Part shown: positions 1 through 8,962 of the stretch, one piece after another | How the letters are laid out: each line of letters starts with the position of its first letter | Numbering within the stretch: position 1 is the stretch's first letter | Assembly (NCBI RefSeq): GCF_015291745.1 | Contig: NZ_CP030060.1 | Span: 434,001-498,000 of the forward strand | DNA: 64,000 nt | Reading direction: 5' to 3' | From: Bradyrhizobium sp. CCBAU 53351 | GTDB taxonomy: Bacteria; Pseudomonadota; Alphaproteobacteria; Rhizobiales; Xanthobacteraceae | The notes under the pieces: model-generated | What the model saw: the letters and a program-made list of their open reading frames with translations, nothing else | Database searches by the model: none | Told to the model about the DNA's origin: nothing | Made by a program: the position numbers and the translations under genes

Positions 1-1
1 C

Positions 2-496
2 GCGTCGGGACAGGTGCTCGCCTTCGCGTTCCTTTATCGCGTCTACTGGGCGTTCGTCGGCAACCAGTATGCCCGCCAGTTGTTCGCGTTTCCGATCTAC
101 AACCGGATCTGGCGCTGGGGCCTTTTGTACGAGCTGCGATGGTACCTGTTCCTAGTGCGCTACCCGAAAAAATACGTCGGCCACAATCCTTTGGCCAATA
201 CTGCGATGTTCTTGTTCGTGATTGTGATGATCCTGATGATGCTGACCGGATTTGCACTTTACGCTGAGGGCGAAGGTCGCGACAGCTTATGGTATGCGCT
301 GTTCGGCTGGTGGTTCTCGATCTTCCCAAACAGTCAAGACGTGCATACAGTGCACCATCTCGGCCTCTGGTTCATTGTGACTTTCGTCATCCTGCATGTA
401 TATGCTGCCGTGCGCGAGGACATCGTGTCGCGTCAGAGCATGCTATCGGCCATTATTACCGGCGAACGGACGTTTCGCGACTCGCGACCTGACTGA
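2..496 (+). CDS. hupC: Ni,Fe-hydrogenase b-type cytochrome subunit, 3' part
   Basis: This is the C-terminal part of the membrane di-heme cytochrome b that anchors uptake [NiFe] hydrogenase and passes electrons from H2 to quinone. The frame is open to the left window edge, so the gene is truncated there and the GTG at 14 is internal. The visible protein has the family pattern: LAFAFLYRVYWAFVGN, a helix around MFLFVIVMILMMLTGFALY, then VHHLGLWFIVTFVILHVY, whose histidines fit a heme-ligand helix. hupS and hupL should lie to the left. The stop codon is only two bases from the stop of the convergent TonB receptor, so no hupD follows here. Family assignment is confident; the missing N-terminal helix cannot be judged. 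Confidence 0.9.
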   Translation, partial: ASGQVLAFAFLYRVYWAFVGNQYARQLFAFPIYNRIWRWGLLYELRWYLFLVRYPKKYVGHNPLANTAMFLFVIVMILMMLTGFALYAEGEGRDSLWYALFGWWFSIFPNSQDVHTVHHLGLWFIVTFVILHVYAAVREDIVSRQSMLSAIITGERTFRDSRPD

Positions 497-498
497 TA

Positions 499-2814
499 TC
501 AGAATGTGCCCGCTAGGGTCACTCGGACGGTCAAGGGTTCGACCGGGTGAAGCACATAGTCCATCACACCAATGGCACAGACTGGCGCAGGGGCGGCATT
601 GGCGGCACAGAGATTGTAAAGTTTGTCCGTCTTCAGCAGGGAGCCATAGGCATAGGTGATCTGGTTCGCCTTGCTGTTGAGGAGGTTGAGCAAATCGAGC
701 TGGAGGCGCCAGCCCTTGTCGGTGCGGTAGCCGATCCGCGCGTTGAAGATGCCGGTAGGTTGCGATCGGAAGGCGTTGTCTTCCGTCAGCGGACTGGAGG
801 CGAGATAGCGCCAACGCAGGGCGCCGAACCAGCCCGTCTTCGCGCCGAGCGAGATGCCGGCGGACGCCATCATGGTCGGTGCGTTAGGGATATAGTTGCC
901 GGGCGCGTTGCCGATCTGCGCGGCGGGATAGCCGGCGAGTGAGGCATAAACCTCCGCCTGGTCGCTGTCGTAACCGCGAAAGCGCGCATGGGTCATCGCG
1001 AGATCGGCGTCGACGTCAATCCAAGACCGTGGGCGGTAATGGTTGGTCCATTCGAATCCATAGCGGCGGCTCGCGCGCGCCGTCGTGGTATCGCCGGCAT
1101 CGCCTGAGAACAGGATCTCGGAATCCTGGTCGAGGACGAAGAGGCTGAGCGAGGTGTCGAGATCCGGGACGATCCTCGAACGCACGCCGACCTCCGCGCC
1201 CCTGGTGCGGACCAGCAGCGGCGAGCGCGGCAGCTTTGTCCCGGGATCGCTCGGATCTTCCGTCGTCGTCGCACCCCGCGCGTCGTTCGAGTGCATGCCA
1301 TAGCCGGCGCCGAAAAAGAACTCGGTCTTGTTAAAGGGACCGACCACGATGCGAAGCTTGGGACTTCCGATCGTAGCGTTGGCATGGCCTGAGTTGTTCG
1401 CATCGAACAGCGACGTCACGTCGGCCGCGTAATAGTCCCCGCGCCAACCGACCGTGGTCCTCAGCCAGTCCGAAAAGTGCAACGTACTCTCGGCGTAAGC
1501 GCCGATGCTGCCTTCCCCGACCTTATCGCTGCGTACGTTGGACAGGAAACTGCGCCGGTGGGTGTCGGTGAGCGCGAGATCGATGGCGTCGTAACGGGAC
1601 TGCAGGCCGAAGGTCGTCTGCATCGGCAGCCCAGCGAATGAGCCATCCATCGTCCGTGCGATGTTAGCGCCGGCCATTAGGCGGCCGTCGTGCTGGTGAA
1701 ATTGGTCGCCGACAACGGGATTGGCCAGGAAATAAGTGAAGTTATTGTAGAGATCGAGCTCGCTCTTGACGACATAAGCGTTCGCCTTCCAGGCCCCGGA
1801 ATTATCGCTCTGCGCCACGCGCGCCGACAGGGCAAAACGGTTTGCGTTGCCGCCGTCAGTCGGGTCTTCAGATCCAAACCGATCCATCAATCCGTCCGTC
1901 ATGGCGCGCTGCGGCACCTGATCGGTCGAATTCCATCTGTTGGCGTAAGCCATGCCCGTGACCGACACGCCGTCGGTGGCCGTGCCCTGACTGTAGCGCA
2001 AGAGCCCATTGAGCTTGCGGAGGTTGTCCGGGTTGTCCCAGGGGCCGTTGTAGGTCCCAGCCTCGCCGGCGAGGAGCAATGTCCCATCGCCGAGCCTCGT
2101 CGAATCCATGCCGAGGAAGCGGCGATATCCAAAGCTGCCGGCGGTCATCTGCGCTAGCCCCTTCACCGTGCGGTCGATCAGGCCGATATGCACGGCGCCG
2201 GCCGAGGAGAAGTCGCCTTCATCGGCGAAGTAAGGCCCCTTCTTTACCTCCATGGCGGCGATCGCTTCAGGAATCAGCCAATTGAGGTCGGCATAGCCCT
2301 GGCCGTGGGCGTGAGTGCGCATGTTGGCAGGCACATCATCAACATAGATCGCGAGATCCGTGCCATGATCGAGATTATAGCCGCGCAAGAAGTACTGGTT
2401 CGCTTTGCCCTCGCCGGAATGCTGCGTCACAATGAGCCCCGGTACAGCTTCGAGCACTTCGCCCGGGCGCATCACGGGCCGCGCGTTGACGTCTTCGCCT
2501 GATACTGTGATCTGGCTTGCCATGCTCGACGCGGGAGCCAAGGCCGCGCTGCTCTTGGCCGATACCGCTGAGGCTTGCCCGCCCAGCTGGCTACTGGACC
2601 CTATGCCGAGCGCTCGATCCGAGCGTGGCGTTGGAGCTCTTCGCGGTCGCCGTGGGATCTCCTCACGAGTGACTATGACTGCAGGCAAGGTGTAGCTAGT
2701 CTGGATATTGTCTCCAGAGCTAGGTTCAGCGTCGATCATGAGGGCGCAGATGCTTAGTGCTGCAATGCTCGTCCAGCGGGCAAAGACGGCAGGCTTCGAG
2801 CGGCTCGACAGCAT
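499..2814 (-). CDS. TonB-dependent outer-membrane receptor, probably for nickel
   Basis: An outer-membrane beta-barrel receptor that would import a metal or metal chelate using TonB energy. From the chosen ATG at 2814 the protein has a basic N-terminus, a hydrophobic stretch (WTSIAALSICALMI) and a signal-peptide-like end; an ATG at 2877 would add 21 residues and overlap the upstream gene. Neither start has a strong ribosome site. A plug domain follows (VMRPGEVLEAVPGLIVTQHSG, then FLRGYNLDHGTDLAIYVDDVP), then a long barrel ending in VTLAGTF with the usual C-terminal phenylalanine. It lies directly downstream of a NiCoT permease under a NikR-type operator, so nickel is the likely cargo. Substrate is inferred from context only. 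Confidence 0.85.
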   Translation of the reverse strand: MLSSRSKPAVFARWTSIAALSICALMIDAEPSSGDNIQTSYTLPAVIVTREEIPRRPRRAPTPRSDRALGIGSSSQLGGQASAVSAKSSAALAPASSMASQITVSGEDVNARPVMRPGEVLEAVPGLIVTQHSGEGKANQYFLRGYNLDHGTDLAIYVDDVPANMRTHAHGQGYADLNWLIPEAIAAMEVKKGPYFADEGDFSSAGAVHIGLIDRTVKGLAQMTAGSFGYRRFLGMDSTRLGDGTLLLAGEAGTYNGPWDNPDNLRKLNGLLRYSQGTATDGVSVTGMAYANRWNSTDQVPQRAMTDGLMDRFGSEDPTDGGNANRFALSARVAQSDNSGAWKANAYVVKSELDLYNNFTYFLANPVVGDQFHQHDGRLMAGANIARTMDGSFAGLPMQTTFGLQSRYDAIDLALTDTHRRSFLSNVRSDKVGEGSIGAYAESTLHFSDWLRTTVGWRGDYYAADVTSLFDANNSGHANATIGSPKLRIVVGPFNKTEFFFGAGYGMHSNDARGATTTEDPSDPGTKLPRSPLLVRTRGAEVGVRSRIVPDLDTSLSLFVLDQDSEILFSGDAGDTTTARASRRYGFEWTNHYRPRSWIDVDADLAMTHARFRGYDSDQAEVYASLAGYPAAQIGNAPGNYIPNAPTMMASAGISLGAKTGWFGALRWRYLASSPLTEDNAFRSQPTGIFNARIGYRTDKGWRLQLDLLNLLNSKANQITYAYGSLLKTDKLYNLCAANAAPAPVCAIGVMDYVLHPVEPLTVRVTLAGTF

Positions 2815-2825
2815 CGCTGCAGCCG

Positions 2826-3893
2826 CTAAGTCGCGCGTGATGTCGGCAAGGCGGTTCGAGTGGTCTTTCCCTTCCATGCAACGCGATACAGCAGGAGAGA
2901 TGCTAGCCAGGCGAGAGCGAACAATGACATCACGCCGAAGCCTAAGATGGCTTGTGATCCCTTGAGGCGATCGACGAGGCTCGAAAGGGCACCCGTGAGC
3001 TCAAGCTGATCGCTGATCAGGCCAAGCGTTTCCACGCTGCCGATGAACAGCGCAATCGCGACTGAGGCACCTGTGATTGTCAGATTGTACCAAAGCTTTC
3101 GGGCCGGATCGACGAAAGCCCAGCGATAAGCGCTGGCCATAAATGCTGAATCCAAGGTATCAACCAGGGACATTCCGGCAGCGAAAAGTGCAGGAAAGAC
3201 TATGGCCTGCCAGAGCGACAGGCCGCGCGCAGTCTCAGAGGCAGAGAGGGAGAGCAGGCCAATTTCGGTCGCCGTGTCGAAACTTAATCCGAACAGGAAT
3301 CCGAGCGGATACATGTGCCAGCTTTGCGTCACAATTCGGAAGATCGGGCCGAGCAAATGCGAAAGAAGACCGCTTCCGGCTAGGGGCGCATCGAGTAATT
3401 GTGCACCGTAGACGCCGCTGGCCTGCGCTGCACGCATTGTGCGCCACAAGTTTGCGAAGATCGCAAAGTTGACGGCGGCCACGCCGAGCAGGAAGACGGC
3501 TGAAACCGAGGTTCCGAGAAGGCCGCCCAAGTTTTTGAGCAAACCCTCTCCGCCGAGGGTCATGACGCCGGCGGCAAGCAGGATCATTGAAGCGAGAACG
3601 ATCGTGGAATGGCCGAGCGCAAAGTAGAGACCTGCAGTTTCGGAGGCGCGGCCGGCATGCATCAGCTTCCGCACGACATTGTCGATTGCCGCAATATGAT
3701 CGGCATCCACGGCATGGCGCAGACCGAACACCCAAGCGAGCAGCGCGGTTGCCATTACCGACGGCTGACCGGCGAACAGCGCAACGGCCCAGCCCCAGGC
3801 TGCAATGTTGGTCAGCGTCAGCCCTGCCAGCAACAAGACAGTTCTCAACTTAAGGCCTTTCAAGAGGCCACTTCGTGACGTGACCTGCCCCAT
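2826..3893 (-). CDS. hupN: NiCoT family high-affinity nickel/cobalt permease
   Basis: An inner-membrane Ni2+/Co2+ permease of the HoxN/HupN/NixA family, 355 residues. The family signature in the second membrane helix is present as LRHAVDADHIAAIDN, and the second conserved block reads GLSFDTATEIGLL; hydrophobic segments suggest about eight helices. It would supply nickel for hydrogenase (or urease) maturation. It is the first gene of a two-gene unit with the TonB receptor. Its start codon is 17 bases downstream of a perfect NikR-type operator, so repression by nickel is expected. The gene symbol follows HupN of Bradyrhizobium; cobalt transport cannot be excluded. Confidence 0.9.
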   Translation of the reverse strand: MGQVTSRSGLLKGLKLRTVLLLAGLTLTNIAAWGWAVALFAGQPSVMATALLAWVFGLRHAVDADHIAAIDNVVRKLMHAGRASETAGLYFALGHSTIVLASMILLAAGVMTLGGEGLLKNLGGLLGTSVSAVFLLGVAAVNFAIFANLWRTMRAAQASGVYGAQLLDAPLAGSGLLSHLLGPIFRIVTQSWHMYPLGFLFGLSFDTATEIGLLSLSASETARGLSLWQAIVFPALFAAGMSLVDTLDSAFMASAYRWAFVDPARKLWYNLTITGASVAIALFIGSVETLGLISDQLELTGALSSLVDRLKGSQAILGFGVMSLFALAWLASLLLYRVAWKGKTTRTALPTSRAT

Positions 3894-3910
3894 GCGGCGC
3901 CACTCCCCTG

Positions 3911-3938
3911 GTATGATCTTTTTGTCGAACTCTCATAC
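3911..3938 (-). promoter_or_regulatory. NikR-type nickel operator
   Basis: The sequence is GTATGA, 16 bases, TCATAC, which is exactly the half-sites and spacing known for the Escherichia coli NikR operator. It ends 17 bases before the start codon of the NiCoT permease and would cover its promoter. No nikR gene is in the window. Confidence 0.85.
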
Positions 3939-4546
3939 CCTGAGCAATATTCAGGCCAAGTAAGACCATGGCGTAAAAGGGCGCCAAGCGATTGCACTTG
4001 CAAAAGAATCCCTGTCGATAGCGAGTTACGCCTTAAAATAGGCGATGCCGCTCGCAAACTAACTAACCATATTCGGCAAGGTACTTCCCATCCCTGAAGA
4101 AACGTATTCGTAGTTCAGCAAAGGCTCGCAAGGGCGCAACTGGCTTGGCCAATGGTCCGCCGTGCTTTGACCGGATTTTCTTCAGCTTTGAGGCTTGAGC
4201 GGGCCGCAGCAGAGACTGCTGACAGGTGAATGTGGCTCATCGGTGGTTGCAAAGTTCTCATTTGCCGGCCGCTTCCGCCTCACAGCAGAGTGACGCCAAA
4301 AGCAAATACATCGAGAGCTTTTGGGGGGAAGGCGTGTTTTACCAAGGCGAAATCGCGTTCGTGCCTATCGGGCAGCGCGGCCTGAGCGCGGATGGCCATC
4401 CCCAGAAGACACTCATCTGTTCGTTCGACAGCCCTCCGACGGTGCGGCAGTCGACGTCCAGCATGGGTAACCGGTCGACGCGCCGAGGCAAAAGCTCCGG
4501 GGCCACCTTGGCGGCTTAGGATTGCTCAAATGAAGAGGAGGAAGGC
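3939..4546. other. Intergenic region without a convincing gene
   Basis: About 600 bases between the nickel operator and the ABC importer. One 97-residue reading frame (4226-4519) has no recognisable motif and a composition like noncoding DNA. A purine-rich ribosome site (AGGAGGAAGG) precedes the next gene. No terminator or riboswitch was recognised. Confidence 0.5.
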
Positions 4547-5983
4547 ATGAAGTTCAGGACATTGTTGGGCGTGGCCGCTATCCTTGCGCTCACAGGTGTA
4601 TCGGCTCCTGCCGCTGATAAGGATGCCGCCGACATTGCTGTCGAAGCAGCAAAGAAATATGCGGGCACGACGATCAGTATCGTCTGGGAGGCGGGCCTTC
4701 AATCGCTCGACCCGCTCAACTATTCGGGTCCGAAATGGGAGAAGCTCACTGGCATCAAGGTGAAGGTGGTCGAGGTGCCGACCGACCAGATGTTCACCAA
4801 GATCATGCAGGATTTCAAGTCGGGCGCCGGGGCCTATGACGCACTGAACGTCATTCCATCCTGGATGCCCGACCTGGCCCGGGCCGGAGCGCTCGAGCCC
4901 CTGGACAAATATGTCGACAAGTTCGGCTATCGCGACGAGTTGCAGGACATCGCCGCAGCCTATCGCGACAACCAGATGCAGTATGACGGCAAGATCTTCG
5001 GCTTCCCGGACGACGGCGATGTGATGCTGCTCTACTACCGCAAAGACATTTTCGAGGATCCGAAGATGAAGGAGGGGTTCAAGGCCAAGTTCGGCTACGA
5101 GCTCGCTCCGCCCAAGGATTGGAAGCAGCTTGACGACATCGGACAGTTCATCACTGACAAGATGGCGCCCAAGGTCTATGGCGCCGGCTTCTTCCGAACT
5201 GCGCCTTATCCGCAATACATGTTCCAGGAACGTTTCCGCATGGAGGGCGGCAAGTTCTTCAATGCCGATACGATGAAATCGACGGTGAACAGCGATGTCG
5301 GCCTGAAGGTCTTCAAGCAGATGTTGGCCGAGAACAAGTTCATGCCACCAGGCGTGGAGCAATGGAATTTCGTCGACAACTTGGCCGCGTTCCTCCAGGG
5401 CACCACCGCCATGACGATCTCCTGGCCCCCTTATGGGCGTTGGGCCGCCGGCTACGGCTCGGGCGAGGAAGCGCTGAAATGGGTACCCAAATCGCAAGTC
5501 GCCGGCAAGGTCGGGTATGCGCTCACGCCCCTCGGTCGCCCGGAGCTTGGCGTCGGTTTCGACCTGTCCGTCTCGGCCACGAGCAAGAACAAGGAGGCCG
5601 CTTATCTCTTCATCCAATGGCTGAACAGCAAGAAGACCAGCCTTGAGCGCGTGCAGCTCCCCTATACGCTCCGCGATCCCTTCCGCCTGTCGCACTACGC
5701 GAGCGAGAAATACCGTGCGCTCTGGCCTGATGCTCCTGCCTATCTCGACACGATCAAGACATCTGGCGAGAAGGGCCTGCTCGATCTCTCCCTGCTGCAG
5801 CAGGACAAGTACGACGAGGCGATGACCAAGGCCATTTCGAGCCTCTGGGCCGGCGAAGATCCGAAGACCATTCTCGACCGCATGGCGCAGCAGTTTGATG
5901 CCATCACCGAGAAGGTGGGCATTGAAAACCAGAAGGCGGTTTATAAGGTCTGGGCAGCAAAACCAGGCGCTTATCCGCAATAG
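4547..5983 (+). CDS. ABC transporter substrate-binding protein, family 1 (sugar type)
   Basis: A periplasmic solute-binding protein of the large family-1 type used by carbohydrate importers, 478 residues. It starts with a clear signal peptide (FRTLLGVAAILALTGVSAPAAD) after a strong ribosome site. The body shows the family pattern: TISIVWEAGLQSLDP near the N-terminus, then VPTDQMFTKIMQDFKSGAGAYDAL, and FGFPDDGDVMLLYYRKDIFED near residue 155. It is the first gene of a five-gene unit with two permeases, an ATPase and an SMP-30 lactonase. A stem-loop follows its stop codon, which would favour extra mRNA for the binding protein. The sugar or polyol bound cannot be told from sequence. Confidence 0.9.
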   Translation: MKFRTLLGVAAILALTGVSAPAADKDAADIAVEAAKKYAGTTISIVWEAGLQSLDPLNYSGPKWEKLTGIKVKVVEVPTDQMFTKIMQDFKSGAGAYDALNVIPSWMPDLARAGALEPLDKYVDKFGYRDELQDIAAAYRDNQMQYDGKIFGFPDDGDVMLLYYRKDIFEDPKMKEGFKAKFGYELAPPKDWKQLDDIGQFITDKMAPKVYGAGFFRTAPYPQYMFQERFRMEGGKFFNADTMKSTVNSDVGLKVFKQMLAENKFMPPGVEQWNFVDNLAAFLQGTTAMTISWPPYGRWAAGYGSGEEALKWVPKSQVAGKVGYALTPLGRPELGVGFDLSVSATSKNKEAAYLFIQWLNSKKTSLERVQLPYTLRDPFRLSHYASEKYRALWPDAPAYLDTIKTSGEKGLLDLSLLQQDKYDEAMTKAISSLWAGEDPKTILDRMAQQFDAITEKVGIENQKAVYKVWAAKPGAYPQ

Positions 5984-5996
5984 TTGGCTTGGAGGG

Positions 5997-6023
5997 CGCG
6001 CGGGAGGCACCGCCTCCCGTGCG
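5997..6023 (+). other. Stem-loop between binding protein and permease genes
   Basis: CGGGAGGC and GCCTCCCG pair perfectly across a three-base loop, and flanking bases extend the stem to about 12 pairs with one G-U pair. No T-run follows, so it is a likely mRNA-stabilising or attenuating hairpin inside the operon and not a full terminator. Confidence 0.7.
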
Positions 6024-6040
6024 GCGCGATTCCTGGATTG

Positions 6041-6967
6041 ATGATGACGTTCTCTTTAAGCTTTAATGGCACTGAACATCGCCGCCCGAGCCGGCTCGGG
6101 CGTGTGCTCGAGGACCGCCTACCCTATCTCATCGTTGCGCCCGCAATATTGGTTCTTCTCCTCGTCGGCCTCTTTCCCCTCATCTACTCGTTGATCGTGA
6201 GCTTCCAGCGCATCACGATGACGGACAATGATACGTCTTTCGCCGGCTTGCTGAACTATGCGGAGTTGTTCAGAGATACCCGTTTGTGGGCATCGCTCGG
6301 CCACACCGCGATCATCACAGCAATCGCCCTGCCTCTCGAGCTACTGATCGGCTTCCTGATGGCGCAGCTCTTCATCGACCGCATGCCCGGGCGCCAGCTC
6401 TTCGTCGCGCTCTTGGTGCTGCCGACGGTGATCTCTCCGATTGTTGCTGGTGCGACCTGGCGCCTGTTGTTCGACGTCCGCTTTGGTCCCATCGGTGAGA
6501 TACTCAGCTTTTTCGCCGGCGAACCGATCCGGATCCTGTGGACCGTCAACCCTGCTTACGTCTATCCGGCGATCATCATCTGCGAAGTTTGGCAGTGGTC
6601 GCCGTTCATGTTTCTGCTGCTGCTCGCTGCGTTGTCCAATGTCGATCAGTCTCAACTGGAGGCTGCTGAGATCGATGGGGCATCGTATCTGCGCGTGCTT
6701 CGCGCGATCATTCTGCCGGCGATCGCGCCCGTGATAGCTGTTGCATGCCTTATCCGCGGCCTCGACCTCGTGCGCATCTTCGACATCATCTGGGCCCTCA
6801 CCGAAGGCGGGCCGGGCTCGATGACCGAGACGATTTCACTCTACACCTATGTGCAGGGCTTCTCGCAATTCGAAACCAGCTACACCGCCGCGATCTCCTT
6901 CCTGGTGATTGCGCTGCTCACTCTCATTACCACGCTTGTCCTCAAGCGCATGGAGATTGCGCGATGA
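6041..6967 (+). CDS. ABC sugar transporter permease (MalF/UgpA type)
   Basis: Inner-membrane permease subunit, 308 residues from the ATG at 6041; an upstream TTG frame at 5984 runs through the stem-loop and is less likely. It has six hydrophobic segments, beginning with LPYLIVAPAILVLLLVGLFPLIYSLIVSF. The EAA loop that contacts the ATPase is visible as QLEAAEIDGASYLRVLRAII, followed by LPAIAPVI. The C-terminal LTEGGPGSMTETISLYTYVQ block is typical of this subfamily. It overlaps the next permease by four bases (ATGA), indicating translational coupling. Confidence 0.9.
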   Translation: MMTFSLSFNGTEHRRPSRLGRVLEDRLPYLIVAPAILVLLLVGLFPLIYSLIVSFQRITMTDNDTSFAGLLNYAELFRDTRLWASLGHTAIITAIALPLELLIGFLMAQLFIDRMPGRQLFVALLVLPTVISPIVAGATWRLLFDVRFGPIGEILSFFAGEPIRILWTVNPAYVYPAIIICEVWQWSPFMFLLLLAALSNVDQSQLEAAEIDGASYLRVLRAIILPAIAPVIAVACLIRGLDLVRIFDIIWALTEGGPGSMTETISLYTYVQGFSQFETSYTAAISFLVIALLTLITTLVLKRMEIAR

Positions 6968-7803
6968 GGCTGATGAAGCTGCCCACCAGGAAGGGGCGCG
7001 TTCTGGTGCTACGCTATATCGGCGCCGGCGTCGTCACTTTGCTGTTTCTATTTCCGGTTTATTGGCTGTTTATGATTTCGTTCAAGACGCCGGACGAGAT
7101 CTATCACGTGCCGCCATTGTGGATGCCTGGGCAGATCCAGTTCTCGAATTATTATGTCCTATTCAAGGATGGTGACGTCATGGCCATCCTGAACAGCCTG
7201 ATCGTCGCCGGCGTTAGCTCCGCCATTGCCATCATTCTTGGTACCCTATGCGCCTACAGCCTCGCCCGCTTCGGCACGGGTGGCGAGAACCTTGCGATGT
7301 GGATCATTTCCCAGCGCATGATCCCGCCGATTGCGGTCGTCTTCCCGATCTTCCTCATCTACGTCTATTTCGGTTTGGTTGACGGCTACTTCGGCCTGAT
7401 CGTGCTCTATACCGCGTTCAATCTGCCCTATGTCATCTGGATGATGCGGGGTTATATCGTTGATGTTCCGCTCGAGCTGGAGGAAAGCGCCCTCGTCGAC
7501 GGACTGAACCGATGGCAGGTCATCTGGAAAGTCGTCTTCCCGATGGTGCGCCCGGGGCTCATGGCGACTTCGGTCTTTACTTTCGTGTTCGCCTGGAACG
7601 ACTTCCTCTTCGCGCTGGTGCTCACGCGTACCGAAGTGATCACTTTTCCGGTCATGCTGACGCACTATTTCGGTGGCCAGTCGAACTTCTGGGCCAAAAT
7701 CGCGGCGATGTCCGTCCTGGGGACTTTGCCGATCTTCGTCGCAGTTACGGTAATGCAGCGCTATCTCGTGCGCGGCATCTCGCTCGGCGCCGTCAAAGGT
7801 TGA
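6964..7803 (+). CDS. ABC sugar transporter permease (MalG/UgpE type)
   Basis: Second membrane subunit of the importer, 279 residues. The start overlaps the stop of the first permease (ATGA); the longer reading frame upstream is a shadow. The N-terminal helix ends in [19 protein letters not shown], a family pattern, and the EAA loop reads [20 protein letters not shown]. The C-terminus [14 protein letters not shown] is the usual ending of MalG-like proteins. It pairs with the preceding permease and the following ATPase. Confidence 0.9.
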   Translation: MRLMKLPTRKGRVLVLRYIGAGVVTLLFLFPVYWLFMISFKTPDEIYHVPPLWMPGQIQFSNYYVLFKDGDVMAILNSLIVAGVSSAIAIILGTLCAYSLARFGTGGENLAMWIISQRMIPPIAVVFPIFLIYVYFGLVDGYFGLIVLYTAFNLPYVIWMMRGYIVDVPLELEESALVDGLNRWQVIWKVVFPMVRPGLMATSVFTFVFAWNDFLFALVLTRTEVITFPVMLTHYFGGQSNFWAKIAAMSVLGTLPIFVAVTVMQRYLVRGISLGAVKG

Positions 7804-7813
7804 GGAGATTAGA

Positions 7814-8917
7814 GTGGCCGACGTCAAGTTGACCGGAGTGCACAAATACTACGGTAACGTGCATGCCGTTCGGGGACTAGACTTAACCATCAGCGATGGC
7901 GAATTCGCTGTGCTCGTGGGTCCGTCAGGCTGCGGCAAGAGCACGCTTTTGCGGACGATCGCCGGTCTCGAAGATCCGGACGACGGCACGATCGCGATTG
8001 GCGGCGCTATCGTCAACGATCTGCGTCCGCGCGAACGCAACATTGCGATGGTCTTTCAGAACTACGCACTCTATCCCTATTTAACCGTCAATGAGAATAT
8101 CGCGTTCGGCCTGCGCGCCCGCAAGACGCCAGAAATCGAGATCAGGAAGCGGGTCAGCGAAGCCGCCGAGATGCTCGGCATCGGCAATCTCCTCCAGCGT
8201 TATCCACGTCAGCTCTCCGGTGGACAGCGTCAACGCGTCGCGATCGGACGGGCCATCGTTCGCAAGGCGGATCTTTTCTTGTTTGACGAGCCGCTCTCGA
8301 ATCTGGACGCCCAATTGCGTGACGAAATGCGAACCGAGATCAAGCGTCTGCATCACGAGATCACCACCACAATGATCTACGTTACACACGATCAGGTCGA
8401 GGCGATGACGCTGGCGGATCGTATCGTGCTGCTACGCGATGGAAAAATAGAGCAGCAGGGAGCTCCACTCGAACTGTTCGAGCGGCCGCGAACGGGCTTC
8501 GTGGCGGGCTTCCTCGGCTCTCCTTCGATCAATCTCATACCGGCAACCCTGACGGCGATGAATGGCGGGCTTTCTGTCGTTTTCGGTTCCGGAGAGTCCC
8601 TGACTGTGCCGCCTGCGAAGGCCACTGCCCTTTCTAGCGTGGCGGGACGTGAGGTCATTGTCGGCATTCGGCCTCAGCATTTCGGCCGAGCCGGCGACGG
8701 ACCATTGCGCGATGGGGTGGTGCCCTATTCAGCGGTCGCCGATCTCATCCAGCCTACAGGTACTCGTACCTTCACGACCATCAAGATCGGCGGAGTAGAC
8801 GCAGTCGCGGAGCTGCAAGCACATGATGTTCAGAGCCATGGCGAGCGAATCCAGCTCGCCATCGACCTCAATCGGATGGTGCTGATCGATCCGGCCACAG
8901 GCTCGGTCATCGCCTAA
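7814..8917 (+). CDS. ABC transporter ATP-binding protein (UgpC/MalK type)
   Basis: ATPase subunit that powers the sugar importer, 367 residues, starting at GTG 7814 after GAGGAGATTAGA. Walker A is GPSGCGKST near residue 36, the Q-loop follows as [10 protein letters not shown], the ABC signature is [15 protein letters not shown], and Walker B is [14 protein letters not shown]-terminal TOBE-type regulatory domain starts near residue 240 ([11 protein letters not shown]). Length and domain order match MalK/UgpC proteins, which usually serve carbohydrate or polyol importers. Confidence 0.93.
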   Translation: MADVKLTGVHKYYGNVHAVRGLDLTISDGEFAVLVGPSGCGKSTLLRTIAGLEDPDDGTIAIGGAIVNDLRPRERNIAMVFQNYALYPYLTVNENIAFGLRARKTPEIEIRKRVSEAAEMLGIGNLLQRYPRQLSGGQRQRVAIGRAIVRKADLFLFDEPLSNLDAQLRDEMRTEIKRLHHEITTTMIYVTHDQVEAMTLADRIVLLRDGKIEQQGAPLELFERPRTGFVAGFLGSPSINLIPATLTAMNGGLSVVFGSGESLTVPPAKATALSSVAGREVIVGIRPQHFGRAGDGPLRDGVVPYSAVADLIQPTGTRTFTTIKIGGVDAVAELQAHDVQSHGERIQLAIDLNRMVLIDPATGSVIA

Positions 8918-8962
8918 GCGCAAGAGTTCGCAAACCCAACAACGGGATGCAGGGGGAAAAGC

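Noticed and set aside
14..496. GTG 14 as the start of a complete small cytochrome gene
   Set aside because: The frame is open upstream and the first helices of HupC are missing, so this is an edge truncation.
4226..4519. 97-residue plus-strand frame before the ABC importer
   Set aside because: No motif, no ribosome site of note and random-looking composition; treated as noncoding.
4526..6010. 494-residue minus-strand reading frame opposite the ABC binding protein
   Set aside because: It is the GC-rich antisense shadow of a clear family-1 binding protein and its translation has no family features.
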